From Pseudomonadota bacterium (GTDB lineage: Bacteria; Desulfobacterota; Binatia; Binatales; Binataceae), in the NCBI GenBank assembly GCA_021324885.1, contig JAJPIF010000025.1, positions 172,713-236,712 on the forward strand: 64,000 bases of DNA, in the 5' to 3' direction. The notes below the pieces were generated by a model. It worked only from the letters and a program-made list of their open reading frames with translations. It ran no database searches and was not told the origin of the DNA. This document shows, piece after piece, positions 22,106 to 31,331 of this stretch (positions are counted from its first letter, which is position 1; each line of letters opens with the position of its first letter). A program made the translations under genes and the position numbers.

Positions 22106-24169
22106 TTACTCGGAGTCGGGGATCAGCTCCAGTTCCCCCAGCCACACCTCCGCTTCGCTATCGCTGGGCGCACGATAGTCGCCGCGCGGAGACAGCGAGC
22201 CGCCCGAACCGACCTTGGGAGCATTGGGAATACAACTGCGCTTGTACTGGCTGAGCGCGAAGAAACGCTGGAGGAAAATGCGAAGATATTTTTTGATCTC
22301 GCCAATCGAATACTGATTGCGCTCCGAAGCCGGTATGCCGGGCCATCCCCCGCGCAGCCGATTCGACCACGCGCAATAGGCAAGAAATGCTGTGCGCGAG
22401 GGTAAGTAGCCAAACCGCAAAGTATAGTAGAGATTGAAATCCTGCAATTCATACGGTCCGATTGCCGCCTCGGTCTGCTGCGACGGCTCGGCATCGCAGC
22501 TTCCCGGCACCAGTTCCGGGCTGACCGGAGTTTCCAAAATCTCCATCAGCACGGCGCTGGCGTCGGAGCCGACCCGTTGGGTTTCCGCCACCCAGCGGAT
22601 CACATGGCGGATCAAGGTTTTGGGCACGCTCGCGTTGACCGCGTAATGCGACATGTGGTCGCCGACGCCGTACGTGCACCATCCAAGCGCCAGTTCGCTC
22701 AGATCGCCGGTCCCCACCACCAGGCCGCCGCGCAGGTTCGCGATCCTGAACAGATGGCTGGTGCGCTCGCCCGCCTGCACGTTTTCAAAGGTGACGTCGT
22801 AGACCTTTCTGCCCTCGGCATAAGGATGGCCGATGTCTTTGAGCATCTGGAGGCAGGCCGGCCGGATATCCAATTCATTCGCTTCGCATCCCAGCGCCTG
22901 CATCAGGCGACGCGCCTGCGTCAGCGTGCGCGTGCTGGTGGCAAACCCCGGCATCGTGTAGGCCAGAATGTTGGAACGCGGCAGCCGCAGCCGATCCATC
23001 GCGTCCGCGCAAACCAGCAGCGCCTGGGTGGAATCGAGGCCCCCCGAGATTCCGATCACCACGTGCGTAAGCCCGCTGAACGCCAGGCGCTTGCTCAGAC
23101 CCTGCACCTGGATGTCGTAAACTTCGGCGCAGCGCTCGTCGCGTGTGGCGGGATCGGAAGGGACGTATGGAAAGCGTTCGTAGATGCGGTCGCCGAGGAG
23201 CCTTTCGCCGCGCGGAAGTTCGACCTTGACTCCGATCCGGCGAAAGCCGCGCAGCCGGTCGCGGTAATCGCGCACATTGGCGGCGAACGTGGTCTGGCGC
23301 ATCCGCTCCTGCGTCAGCCGTTCGAGATCGACCTCGCCGCAGATGATTTGCGGATCGGGCGAGAAGCGGCGCGATTCGGCGAGCAGGTTGCCATTCTCAT
23401 AAATCAGCGCGTGGCCGTCCCAAGCCAGATCGGTCGTGGATTCACCTGGGCCGGCGCCCGAATACATGTAAGCACACAGGCATCGCGCGGACTGGCTGGC
23501 GACCAGTTGATGACGATAGCCGGCCTTGCCCACCGTGATATTGGAGGCCGAAAGGTTGAGCAGCACCGTCGCCCCCGCCATCGCGCCGTAACTCGAGGGC
23601 GGGATCGGCACCCACAAATCCTCGCAGATTTCGACGTGGAACTTCAGCAACGGCTGCTGATCGGCCTCAAACAGCAGATTATTGCCGAAGGGAATGCCAG
23701 TCTGGCCGCACAGTTCGATCGCGTCGCTGACGGCATGGGCCGCGGGATTGAACTGGCGCGCTTCGTAAAATTCGCGATAGTTGGGCAGATAGGTCTTGGG
23801 CACCACGCCCAGGATCTGCCCGCGATTGATGACAATCGCGCAATTGAACAGCAGATGATCGATCTGCAGCGGCGCGCCGACGACCGTAATGACGGGTGTC
23901 AGCCTGCTCGCCGCGGCGATGCGGTCCAGTTCAGCTCTGCATGCCTGGAGCAAGCTGCGCTGATGGAACAGGTCTTCGCACGAATAGGCGGAAAGTCCCA
24001 GCTCGGGAAACAAAACCAGTGCGGCCTTGCGGTCGGCCGCCGCGCGCATCATCTCGACGATTTGGAAGCCGTTGTAGGCGGGGTCGGCAACTTTGACTGC
24101 GGGCAGGGCGACCGCCACGCGGACGAAATCGTGATTGTAGAAATTGAAGAATTCCTCGCCCGCCTTCAT
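22106..24169 (-). CDS. nadE: Glutamine-dependent NAD+ synthetase
   Basis: 687 residues, the full two-domain length. The N-terminal nitrilase-like glutaminase has its triad E56 (FPELGLSAY), K125 (VPKTYLPNY) and C182 (EICEDLW); the C-terminal amidotransferase domain has the ATP-pyrophosphatase loop SGGLDST and the [12 protein letters not shown] segment. It converts nicotinate adenine dinucleotide to NAD+ using glutamine-derived ammonia and ATP in the cytoplasm. GAGG lies 8 bases before the ATG. It sits 43 bp downstream of the glutaredoxin gene and 6 bp upstream of the GH17-like gene, so transcription as one unit is likely. Confidence 0.96.
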   Translation of the reverse strand: MKAGEEFFNFYNHDFVRVAVALPAVKVADPAYNGFQIVEMMRAAADRKAALVLFPELGLSAYSCEDLFHQRSLLQACRAELDRIAAASRLTPVITVVGAPLQIDHLLFNCAIVINRGQILGVVPKTYLPNYREFYEARQFNPAAHAVSDAIELCGQTGIPFGNNLLFEADQQPLLKFHVEICEDLWVPIPPSSYGAMAGATVLLNLSASNITVGKAGYRHQLVASQSARCLCAYMYSGAGPGESTTDLAWDGHALIYENGNLLAESRRFSPDPQIICGEVDLERLTQERMRQTTFAANVRDYRDRLRGFRRIGVKVELPRGERLLGDRIYERFPYVPSDPATRDERCAEVYDIQVQGLSKRLAFSGLTHVVIGISGGLDSTQALLVCADAMDRLRLPRSNILAYTMPGFATSTRTLTQARRLMQALGCEANELDIRPACLQMLKDIGHPYAEGRKVYDVTFENVQAGERTSHLFRIANLRGGLVVGTGDLSELALGWCTYGVGDHMSHYAVNASVPKTLIRHVIRWVAETQRVGSDASAVLMEILETPVSPELVPGSCDAEPSQQTEAAIGPYELQDFNLYYTLRFGYLPSRTAFLAYCAWSNRLRGGWPGIPASERNQYSIGEIKKYLRIFLQRFFALSQYKRSCIPNAPKVGSGGSLSPRGDYRAPSDSEAEVWLGELELIPDSE

Positions 24170-24212
24170 GGCCGGACCTCGGTTGCTTCCGGCGCCAGCC
24201 CGGCCCGGTCCA

Positions 24213-24536
24213 CTATTCGTTCATCACCGATTTCAGCAGGTTCTGTAGCTCGCCGTTTTCATACATCTCGCGGACGATGTCGCAGCCGCCGATAAACTTG
24301 CCGCCAATAAAAACCTGGGGAATCGTCGGCCAGTTGCTGTAACGCTTGATTGCTTCGCGCAGTTCGGGATCGCTCAACACATCGGCGGTTTGGAACGGGA
24401 CGCCGAGTTCCTCGAACACCTGGACCGTCGCGGCGGAAAAACCGCATTGCGGGAAACTGGCGGTGCCTTTCATGAAAATCATCACTTTGTTGTTGTTAAC
24501 CGCACTCTCGATACGCTGGACCACGTCGTCGGCCAT
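24213..24536 (-). CDS. grxD: Monothiol CGFS glutaredoxin (Grx4/GrxD type)
   Basis: 107 residues, the standard single-domain length. The active site is C31-G-F-S, preceded by the conserved FMKGT (K23), with the [18 protein letters not shown] segment that binds glutathione. CGFS glutaredoxins hold a [2Fe-2S] cluster as homodimers or with BolA and deliver it to apoproteins. GGAGG sits 8 bases before the ATG, overlapping the end of the BolA gene 5 bp upstream; this coupling supports a Grx4-BolA complex here. Confidence 0.95.
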   Translation of the reverse strand: MADDVVQRIESAVNNNKVMIFMKGTASFPQCGFSAATVQVFEELGVPFQTADVLSDPELREAIKRYSNWPTIPQVFIGGKFIGGCDIVREMYENGELQNLLKSVMNE

Positions 24537-24541
24537 TTGAC

Positions 24542-24787
24542 TTACCTCCGCTGCTGGTATTGCGCCGGCGTCAGCGTCTTCAACGTGAGCGCATGGACCT
24601 GCGCCCGCATCGCGTCGCCGAGCGCCGCATAGACCGCCTGATGGCGCTGCACCAGGGATTTGCCTTCAAATTCCTGGCTCACCACCAGGGCTTCGAAATG
24701 ATCGCCCCCGCCGGTATAATCGCGCACTTCGACGTGAGCGCCCGGCAGACCTTGCTCGATAATTCTCTTGAGCTCTTCAGCTTGCAT
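24542..24787 (-). CDS. BolA/IbaG-family protein
   Basis: 81 residues: MQAEELKRIIEQGLPGAHVEV, the DHFEALVVSQEFEGKSLVQR core with the helix-turn-like segment, and RHQAVYAALGDAM with a C-terminal HALTLKT strand containing the invariant histidine. BolA proteins pair with CGFS glutaredoxins to bind and traffic [2Fe-2S] clusters, and the glutaredoxin gene follows after 5 bp. The start at 24787 is chosen by homology; the frame is open further upstream, but that part lacks similarity. Confidence 0.92.
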   Translation of the reverse strand: MQAEELKRIIEQGLPGAHVEVRDYTGGGDHFEALVVSQEFEGKSLVQRHQAVYAALGDAMRAQVHALTLKTLTPAQYQQRR

Positions 24788-25151
24788 TTTGAAGCATTCT
24801 AACCCGCCGCAAACCGGTGAATCCATATGCAAAGGCTGTGTTCCTGCCAATTGGCCTGGCTGCTCAAGCCCGCCTTGCGGCCGATCGGCCAAACGGCCTG
24901 CCACAAAAGCGCCGGCGACGCGCTCCGGTTGCCCCATATGGAAAGGCGGGCGCAAGCGGCGATCCATTTTGCGGCATAATAATGGCGATGGCTGTGCAAG
25001 TTAGCAGCATCAAAGCCGTCAAACCTATAGTCTGGTAAAAAGGATCATCTGGCCTGCGTCAGCACCAATGGTTTCAAGACCACAGAATGGATATACCGGT
25101 GCTGATGGCGCCAGGCGAGGCTACGGACGCAAATGGCGTGAGCAGACTTGG
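24788..25151. other. Divergent intergenic region
   Basis: 364 bases between the BolA operon (leftward) and the methyltransferase operon (rightward). It must contain both promoters. I see no hairpin, riboswitch-like structure or convincing small frame. The in-frame extension of the methyltransferase reading frame into this region is judged non-coding. Confidence 0.5.
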
Positions 25152-25952
25152 ATGAAGGATTGGGATCCTGATCTGTACAATCGTTTTCGGGCCTATCGAG
25201 CCGAACCCTTTCACGCCGTTCTTAAGCGCCTTGAGCTGGGTCCGGCGCACGAAATTCTCGACCTCGGATGCGGCAGCGGCGAAAACACGATCGAACTGGC
25301 ACGGCGCGCGCCACATGGCCGGGCGCTGGGCATTGATTCCTCGCCCGCGATGATTGCTCGCGCCAATGCCGCCAAAGCCGGATTGACGGAACAACTGGCC
25401 GCGCGGGTGGATTTCCGCCTGGGTGAGATCGGCGCTTTTGCATCCTCGGATCGCTACTCAGTGGTTTTCTCCAACGCCGCGCTGCATTGGGTCAAGGACC
25501 ATCGGCGGACGCTGCAAGCGTGCTATCGTCTTCTGCGTCCGGGCGGCCGCCTGGTCGTACAGATGCCTGCAAATAACGAAGAGACCGCGCAGATAACGTT
25601 GAGCGTTTTGGCTGCGGAGTCCCCCTGGCGCGATTTCACCGGCCGGATCCAGGTGCCGTCCGCAACCGTGCAGACGCCACAATATTACACGTGTCTGCTC
25701 AAGGGCTTGGGTTATACCGATGTTGACTGCTATTACCAGGTCTTTGCCCATCCGATGAACGGGCCCGATGACGTTGTGCAATGGTCGCGGGCGACCGTTC
25801 TGCGGCCTTTTTTGGATGCCATACCCGAAGCGCGGCGCGAGGAGTTCGTCGCCCAATGGCGCACTCGGCTCCAAGCCGCATACGGCACCAGCGGTCCGTT
25901 CACTTTCAACTTCCGCCGCATCTTTCTGTGGGCCCGGCGCCGCACGGATTGA
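25152..25952 (+). CDS. Trans-aconitate-methyltransferase-like SAM methyltransferase
   Basis: 266 residues from the ATG at 25152, whose start MKDWDPDLYNRF closely follows the usual beginning of the Tam family. SAM-binding motifs: ILDLGCGSGENT (motif I), ALGIDSSPAM (acidic end of strand 2), SNAALHWVKDH (motif IV/post-IV) and LLRPGGRLVVQMP. E. coli Tam methylates trans-aconitate, a tricarboxylic-cycle poison; a similar small carboxylate is a reasonable but unproven substrate. The ribosome-binding site is weak. The stop is 5 bp before the isoaspartyl peptidase start, so they are coupled. Confidence 0.85.
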   Translation: MKDWDPDLYNRFRAYRAEPFHAVLKRLELGPAHEILDLGCGSGENTIELARRAPHGRALGIDSSPAMIARANAAKAGLTEQLAARVDFRLGEIGAFASSDRYSVVFSNAALHWVKDHRRTLQACYRLLRPGGRLVVQMPANNEETAQITLSVLAAESPWRDFTGRIQVPSATVQTPQYYTCLLKGLGYTDVDCYYQVFAHPMNGPDDVVQWSRATVLRPFLDAIPEARREEFVAQWRTRLQAAYGTSGPFTFNFRRIFLWARRRTD

Positions 25953-25957
25953 GAACG

Positions 25958-26881
25958 ATGAACCGCGCGATTGCTCCTGCTCTGATCATCCACGGCGGCG
26001 CCGGCGTGCGCGGTCCCGCTGAGGAGCGGCCTGCCCGCCAGCGCGCGATGCTCGAAGCGGCCGACCGCGCCAGATCCGTGCTCGTCAGCGGCGGCAGCGC
26101 GCTGGACGCGGTGTGCGCCGCCACGGTCACTATGGAGGACAGCCCGCTGTTTAACGCCGGGTACGGTTCGGCGCTGAACTCCGACGGCGAGGTTGAGATG
26201 GATGCGTCGTTGATGGTCCTGCCTTTTGCCTGCGATTCAAACAGGCTGGACGGCGCCGGCGCAACGACGATCGGCGCCGGCGCTGTAGCCGGCGTGCGCA
26301 GGATACGCAATCCTATCCTGGCCGCCCGCGCCGTCATGACAGAGACCCCACACGTTTTGATCATCGGCGCCGCCGCGGAACGTCTGGCCTCCCGCTGCGG
26401 ACTCGCCCTGTGCCGTCCCGAGGAATTGATCACGGACCGGGCGCGGGCGCGATGGAAAACTTACATGGGACGAACCCCTGAGCATGGCACCGTCGGCGCC
26501 GTCGCGCTCGATACGAATGGACAGCTTGCCGCGGCCACTTCGACCGGCGGCATCACCGGCAAGATGGCCGGACGGGTGGGCGATTCGGCAATCGTGGGCG
26601 CGGGAACCTACGCCGACCGCATCGGCGCCGCCTCCGCCACCGGTTTCGGCGAAGCCATCATGAAGACCACGCTTTGCCGCGAAGTGGTCAGGATGCTTTC
26701 GCGTACAGCGCCCTCACGAGCCGCGGCGATGGGAATAAAAATGCTGGAAGTGATGGCCGGCGGCGAGGCAGGCATCATCGTCGTGGACCGCCGCGGTCGA
26801 ATCGGCTACGCCCACAACGCCCAGGCCATGGATATTGCCACCTTTACCCCGGCCGAAGGCCTTCGCCATTATCATTTGTGA
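25958..26881 (+). CDS. Isoaspartyl peptidase / plant-type L-asparaginase (Ntn hydrolase)
   Basis: 307 residues, the normal precursor length. Autoproteolysis is expected before T178 in EHGTVGAVALD, giving alpha and beta chains with Thr178 as N-terminal nucleophile; the ATSTGGITGKMAGRVGDS and GAGTYAD segments form the oxyanion and substrate pocket. The N-terminal IHGGAG is typical. The enzyme hydrolyses beta-aspartyl peptides and asparagine in the cytoplasm, clearing isomerised protein fragments. It lies 5 bp after the methyltransferase gene. Confidence 0.94.
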   Translation: MNRAIAPALIIHGGAGVRGPAEERPARQRAMLEAADRARSVLVSGGSALDAVCAATVTMEDSPLFNAGYGSALNSDGEVEMDASLMVLPFACDSNRLDGAGATTIGAGAVAGVRRIRNPILAARAVMTETPHVLIIGAAAERLASRCGLALCRPEELITDRARARWKTYMGRTPEHGTVGAVALDTNGQLAAATSTGGITGKMAGRVGDSAIVGAGTYADRIGAASATGFGEAIMKTTLCREVVRMLSRTAPSRAAAMGIKMLEVMAGGEAGIIVVDRRGRIGYAHNAQAMDIATFTPAEGLRHYHL

Positions 26882-27057
26882 TGAGCGGACCGCATTGGAT
26901 AAGCGCGCCCTTCCGGTGCGTTCCATCCTTTGATGATCAGAATGCTATCATAGGCGACGCGCGAACGTGCCGGATCGACGCAGAGACCGTGCTTGAGCCG
27001 GCGACTTGTCGGCCTCCAGAGGCGGCAGTTGCAATTGGAGCGATCAGCAAACCATAA
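26881..27057 (+). CDS. Possible coupled 58-residue small protein
   Basis: The ATG at 26881 overlaps the TGA of the isoaspartyl peptidase (TGATG), a typical coupling arrangement. The frame runs 58 residues (beginning MSGPHWISAPF, ending AVAIGAISKP). It overlaps the long upstream extension of the ABC transporter frame, so only one of the two readings is likely to be real. No family recognised and no independent support beyond the overlap. Confidence 0.22.
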   Translation: MSGPHWISAPFRCVPSFDDQNAIIGDARTCRIDAETVLEPATCRPPEAAVAIGAISKP

Positions 27058-29104
27058 GGCGGTAGCGGCGGCCAGGATCGATGAGCGGGAGCCAACCGCC
27101 GCGCCGCCGGGCGATCCCCGCCTGAATCGGCTCTACGCCGGTGAGACGACGCCGGTGAGCACGCGCGAAGCTTTCAGGCTGCTGGTGTGGAGCTGGCGTT
27201 TCGTGCGCGAGCATCGGCGTCTGCTCCTGCTCAAATGCCTGTTCGCTTTCCTGGGCCTGGGCTTTTTCCTGCTGACGCCCTGGCCGCTGAAGATCATTAT
27301 CGACAACGTGATCGACGGCCGTCCGCTGACCGGAATTGCGGCCGAAATCCTCGATCCGATCACGGCAAACAATCGCATGCTCCTTCTCGCGGTGCTGGCG
27401 GCTATTCTGGTCGTCTCCGCGATTGTGATTGGAATGGTCGGCGACAACACGCCGCGGCTCTCCACCCGCGTGCCCAACGGCGGACTGGATCAGGCGGGAT
27501 TTACCGCCAATGATGCGAACGACGGCTGGAGCCTGTGGAACGGGGTCTTTGGCTATCTCGAAGCAGCACTCACGCTCGACCTGACCCAGCGAATCAACCA
27601 GAGCGCGCGTGTCGCGATCTACGAGCGCTTTCTGCAATCCCCGCTCGCGGTTTACTCGGACCAGAAAATCGGCGACGCAGTGTTCCGCGTGATGCACGAC
27701 ACCGCGGCGATCGGCGCGGTGCTTTACAACGGAGTGTTCGCTCCCTGCATGGCGGCCGTGACTTTTGTCCTCACCATCGTGGTTCTGTGGGCGGAGTTCA
27801 GAAGCGAGCCGCTCATTCCAATCCTTGCCGCATCGCTGCTGCCCATCGTTGCAATCGGCGCCTCCGTCTTCGGGGAACTGATTCGCGCCCAGAGCCAGGA
27901 GATGCGCGAGCGCGGCAGCAGTGTGATAGCGGCCTTCGAAGAACGTCTCGCGCACGTTCATCTGATCAAGGCGTTCGGCCAGGAAGAAAGGGAAAAGCGC
28001 GCGATCGACGCCGCAAGCCGGGATTCGTATCGCGCGACGCTCAAAATGATCGCGATCTTTTGCGCGATGCTGCTGGTGCTGATCCCGGCGGGCGGCGCTC
28101 TGGTCGTGGTCGCGATTTTCCATCTGATGCTCGAAGTGATTCACGGCCGCATCACGCTGGGCGACGTGACCCTGCTGGCCGGCTATCTGGGCCTGCTGAT
28201 GACCCCGATGGGCGTGATCGGAGGAACGTGGGCCGGTCTGCAAATTCCCGTCGCCGGCCTGCGCCGGATCCATAGCGTGCTGGAGACCCTCGGTGAACCC
28301 GCTATGCAGGCCAACAGCGTCGACCTCGGAGGCCCCCTCCATGAGCTCGAGCTGCGCGGCCTGACAATTGGTTATGATCAGACTGCGCCGGTGCTTGAAG
28401 ATGTTTCAATAAAGCTTCGATCGGGTGAGATTGCCGCGATCGCAGGCCCCAGCGGATGCGGCAAGACCACTCTGATCTACGCCCTGCCCCGATTCATCGA
28501 ACCCTCGGCCGGAACGATTTTGGCCAACGGCAAAGACACCTCGCACGCGGCTGCGTCGATGCGCCGGCGAATCGGCTTCGTGTTCCAGCAGGAGTCGCTC
28601 TTTTCCGCGACCATTGCGGACAATATCCGCTACGGGAATCCGGCGGCTGCGCAGGATGAAGTCCGTCGCGCGGCTGAGATGGCGGGCGCTGCGGAGTTCA
28701 TCAACCATCTTCCGCGCGGCTACGACACGATGCTGGGGCGGCGCGGCGCGCGATTATCGGTCGGCCAAAAACAGCGGATCGCTATCGCGCGGGCGCTGCT
28801 GCGCAATCCCGACGTCCTTGTACTCGACGAACCCACCGCGCCGCTCGACGCCGACGGCGAGGCGGGACTGCTGCTAACGCTTCGCGAGATCGCCAGGCAC
28901 AGGATCGTGTTGCTGGTGACCCATCGTCCGCGCATGCTCGCCGCCTGCGATCGCGTGTTTTTCATCCACGACCGGACCGTCAGCGCGGCGGGCAGCCATC
29001 ACAACCTGATCCGCGCTTGCGCATCGTACCGCGCCTACCTCAAGGATGTGGAAGCCGGATTCCCGCCTGAGACCGCTACAAATGCGGCGGCCGGTGCTGG
29101 ATAA
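26993..29104 (+). CDS. ABC exporter half-transporter 1 (membrane domain fused to ATPase)
   Basis: Up to 703 residues. Six membrane helices (about residues 70-440, with a ~60-residue insert between helices 1 and 2 containing DNTPRLSTRVPNGG) precede a nucleotide-binding domain: Walker A GPSGCGKTTL, Q-loop FVFQQES, signature LSVGQKQRIAIAR, Walker B VLVLDEPTAPLD, H-loop VTHRPR. The signature has Val where Gly is usual (LSGGQ). Type IV exporters of this kind move lipids, peptides or drugs outward. The start is uncertain: TTG 26993 opens the frame, while GTG 27155 with GGTGAG nearby is a good alternative. The partner half-transporter follows 66 bp downstream. Confidence 0.88.
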   Translation: MSRRLVGLQRRQLQLERSANHKAVAAARIDEREPTAAPPGDPRLNRLYAGETTPVSTREAFRLLVWSWRFVREHRRLLLLKCLFAFLGLGFFLLTPWPLKIIIDNVIDGRPLTGIAAEILDPITANNRMLLLAVLAAILVVSAIVIGMVGDNTPRLSTRVPNGGLDQAGFTANDANDGWSLWNGVFGYLEAALTLDLTQRINQSARVAIYERFLQSPLAVYSDQKIGDAVFRVMHDTAAIGAVLYNGVFAPCMAAVTFVLTIVVLWAEFRSEPLIPILAASLLPIVAIGASVFGELIRAQSQEMRERGSSVIAAFEERLAHVHLIKAFGQEEREKRAIDAASRDSYRATLKMIAIFCAMLLVLIPAGGALVVVAIFHLMLEVIHGRITLGDVTLLAGYLGLLMTPMGVIGGTWAGLQIPVAGLRRIHSVLETLGEPAMQANSVDLGGPLHELELRGLTIGYDQTAPVLEDVSIKLRSGEIAAIAGPSGCGKTTLIYALPRFIEPSAGTILANGKDTSHAAASMRRRIGFVFQQESLFSATIADNIRYGNPAAAQDEVRRAAEMAGAAEFINHLPRGYDTMLGRRGARLSVGQKQRIAIARALLRNPDVLVLDEPTAPLDADGEAGLLLTLREIARHRIVLLVTHRPRMLAACDRVFFIHDRTVSAAGSHHNLIRACASYRAYLKDVEAGFPPETATNAAAGAG

Positions 29105-29170
29105 TGGCTTCAACGCCGGCGCGGGCGCCGAACCTGCCGGAGTTCAGCGTCACCGCATGGGCACCTGGTT

Positions 29171-31039
29171 TTGGTTGTGAGCGGCAAGACCCTGGAATTG
29201 TCAGCGCCGGTGGGCCCTGAGGGCGAGTTGTCATTCGCGGCCCCCTCGCGTGTTAGATCGCGCGACGTTTTTCGTTTGCTCCCCCGTGCGTGGCCGTTCA
29301 TCCGCCCCTACCAGCGCCATCTGATCTGCCTGGTCCTGCTGACGCTGCCCGGCCTGGCGGCCGCGCTCCTCGCGCTGACGCTGATTCGGATTTTATTCGA
29401 CGTCGTCGGCCAGGGCTATCCGCTGAAATGGTACGAAGCCCGCATGATACTTGTTCGGGTTGGAGCGCCGCGCGAGATCGTGCTTTGGCACGCCTGTGTC
29501 TTCGCCGGATTGGCGGCAATCGTCGCGATCCCCTGCGGGATGGCGGCGTTCGGCTACGCGGTGTGGATCCTTCAGCGAATCTCGAACCTGTTCCGCGTCA
29601 ATCTCTACACGCGGCTGCAGGAACTGAGCCTCCAGTTCCACGCCGAAGAGAAAATCGGGGACGCGATGTTCCGCATGTTCCAGGACTCGGCGGCCCTAAC
29701 CGGGGTAATCGATGGCCTGCTGCTGCAACCGCTGATGGATCTCCCGCTTCTGATCGGAACGCTCGGTTGGCTGCTGTTGTACAACTATTGGATAGCGCTG
29801 ATCGCCGCAGGAATCATTCCGCTTAATCTCGCGCTGGCGTGGATTTACAGCGATCGGCTAAGACGCGGCTTTCTGAGCGAACGCGAGGCCACCGCGCAGG
29901 CCACCACTCGTCTGGAGGAAACGCTCGCCTCCATCAAAACTGTCAAAGCCTTCGGCGCGGAAGTGTCGGAGACGGCCAATTACGCAGGCGACAACTGGAA
30001 TGCGTTCCTCGCCGCGCGCCGCGCCCGTCTGATGCTGGCGAGATATTCCGTGCTGACCAATACGATTCGCGCGCTCGCCACGGTGGCGGTCGGATATTTC
30101 GGCGCGCTCCAGGTCATAAGCGGAGCTGTCGGAGGAATCACGGGCGCCGTGGTCTCGCTGGGCGTTTTCCAGGGCGAGATGGCGATCATCGCCCGGATGA
30201 GCAACAGCATGCGCAACCTGACCAATCGATGGGGCAGCATGCAGGACGTGGTGGTCGCGATCGCACGCGTGCTCGAGATGCTGTCGTGGCCTGCTGAAGC
30301 GGCGATCAAAAGCGGCCATCGCATCCCGCATGCTCATCCACAAGCGCTTTACTTTGACGATGTCCGGTTCGGCTACGAAGCGGACGCACCGGTGCTGCGA
30401 GGCGTATCGATGGCCGCGCGTCCGGGCGCGATCACCGCGATCGCGGGCCCCAGCGGCGCCGGCAAGAGCACGCTGATCGCGCTGATCGCCAGATTCTTCG
30501 ATCCTGACTCGGGCGCGATCAGGTTGGGAGCCGACGATATTGCTGATTTCGACCTCGCCGCATGGCGCGCGATGCTCTCGATCGCCTTCCAGGAAAATCC
30601 GCTGCTCAGCGCCAGCCTGCGCGACAACGTGGCGTACAGCCGTCCGCAGGCGACGGCGCCCGAGATCGCGACCGCGTTAAAGCGCGCGGGACTGGCCGAT
30701 TTTGTTGAGTCGCTACCCGATGGAATCGACACCCCGCTCGGCGAGAAGGGCGCCAAACTCTCGGGCGGGCAGGCCCAGCGTATCGGGTTGGCCCGCGCTC
30801 TGCTGCGCAGCGCCCAAATCCTGCTGCTGGACGAACCGACCTCAGCGCTCGACAGCGCCGCCGAGGAAAGGGTAATGCGCGGCATCCGTGAATGGATCGA
30901 TGAGGCTCCGGCGCGCCTTGCGATCGTCCTGACCCATCGCACAACCACCGCCGCCCGCGCCGACCGCACCTACACCATCACCGCGGGCGGGATCGCACAG
31001 GTCGAAGAAATCGCCGCGTCTCGCCGCGGCGCGGACTGA
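29171..31039 (+). CDS. ABC exporter half-transporter 2 (membrane domain fused to ATPase)
   Basis: About 622 residues with six membrane helices (about 40-340) and a C-terminal ATPase domain: Walker A GPSGAGKSTL, Q-loop IAFQENPL, canonical signature LSGGQAQRIGLAR, Walker B ILLLDEPTSALD with catalytic Glu, H-loop LTHRTT. Together with the preceding gene it very likely forms a heterodimeric exporter in the inner membrane. The cargo is unknown. TTG 29171 opens the frame; GTG 29177 is an equally good start and neither has a clear ribosome-binding site, so the exact N-terminus is open. Confidence 0.9.
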   Translation: MVVSGKTLELSAPVGPEGELSFAAPSRVRSRDVFRLLPRAWPFIRPYQRHLICLVLLTLPGLAAALLALTLIRILFDVVGQGYPLKWYEARMILVRVGAPREIVLWHACVFAGLAAIVAIPCGMAAFGYAVWILQRISNLFRVNLYTRLQELSLQFHAEEKIGDAMFRMFQDSAALTGVIDGLLLQPLMDLPLLIGTLGWLLLYNYWIALIAAGIIPLNLALAWIYSDRLRRGFLSEREATAQATTRLEETLASIKTVKAFGAEVSETANYAGDNWNAFLAARRARLMLARYSVLTNTIRALATVAVGYFGALQVISGAVGGITGAVVSLGVFQGEMAIIARMSNSMRNLTNRWGSMQDVVVAIARVLEMLSWPAEAAIKSGHRIPHAHPQALYFDDVRFGYEADAPVLRGVSMAARPGAITAIAGPSGAGKSTLIALIARFFDPDSGAIRLGADDIADFDLAAWRAMLSIAFQENPLLSASLRDNVAYSRPQATAPEIATALKRAGLADFVESLPDGIDTPLGEKGAKLSGGQAQRIGLARALLRSAQILLLDEPTSALDSAAEERVMRGIREWIDEAPARLAIVLTHRTTTAARADRTYTITAGGIAQVEEIAASRRGAD

Positions 31040-31143
31040 AGCGCAATCGTCTCGACCGCGAGAGCGGAGATCCGCGCGATGCGAATCCGGCGATCCGATT
31101 CAGCTCCAGCCGGGGGAGTCATTGCGCTGTCTGCGGGGTGTTC

Positions 31144-31219
31144 TGGAGGCGGCGAGCGGATTCGAACCGCTGCATCGAGGTTTTGCAGACCTCTCCCTTA
31201 ACCACTTGGGTACGCCGCC
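31144..31219 (-). tRNA. tRNA-Cys (anticodon GCA), CCA encoded
   Basis: On the minus strand the 7-bp acceptor stem (GGCGGCG / CGCCGCC) encloses a D-arm, an anticodon stem GAGGT/ACCTC with loop CTGCAAA (anticodon GCA), and a T-arm AGCGG-TTCGAAT-CCGCT. The discriminator base is U, as expected for cysteine tRNA, and CCA is present in the DNA. It occupies the gap between the ABC exporter pair and the aldehyde dehydrogenase gene. Confidence 0.96.
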
Positions 31220-31331
31220 CCTGCGCGTAGAGTGTGATTTCTATCATGGCGCGGCTTTTGTCTCAATTGGCCCTGGCTTCGCCCTGCAGTCGAGGGCTGC
31301 CTGTAAGCCTTGCACGTGGCATCATGGGTAT

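Noticed and set aside
22577-24295. 572-residue plus-strand frame opposite nadE
   Set aside because: Shadow of the NAD synthetase gene, no ribosome-binding site, no domain resemblance.
27044-28342. 432-residue minus-strand frame opposite the first ABC transporter
   Set aside because: Gln/His/Arg-rich shadow without coding character.
31122-31331. N-terminal extension of the aldehyde dehydrogenase frame
   Set aside because: It runs across the tRNA-Cys gene and has no similarity to the family; the ATG at 31332 gives a normal N-terminus.
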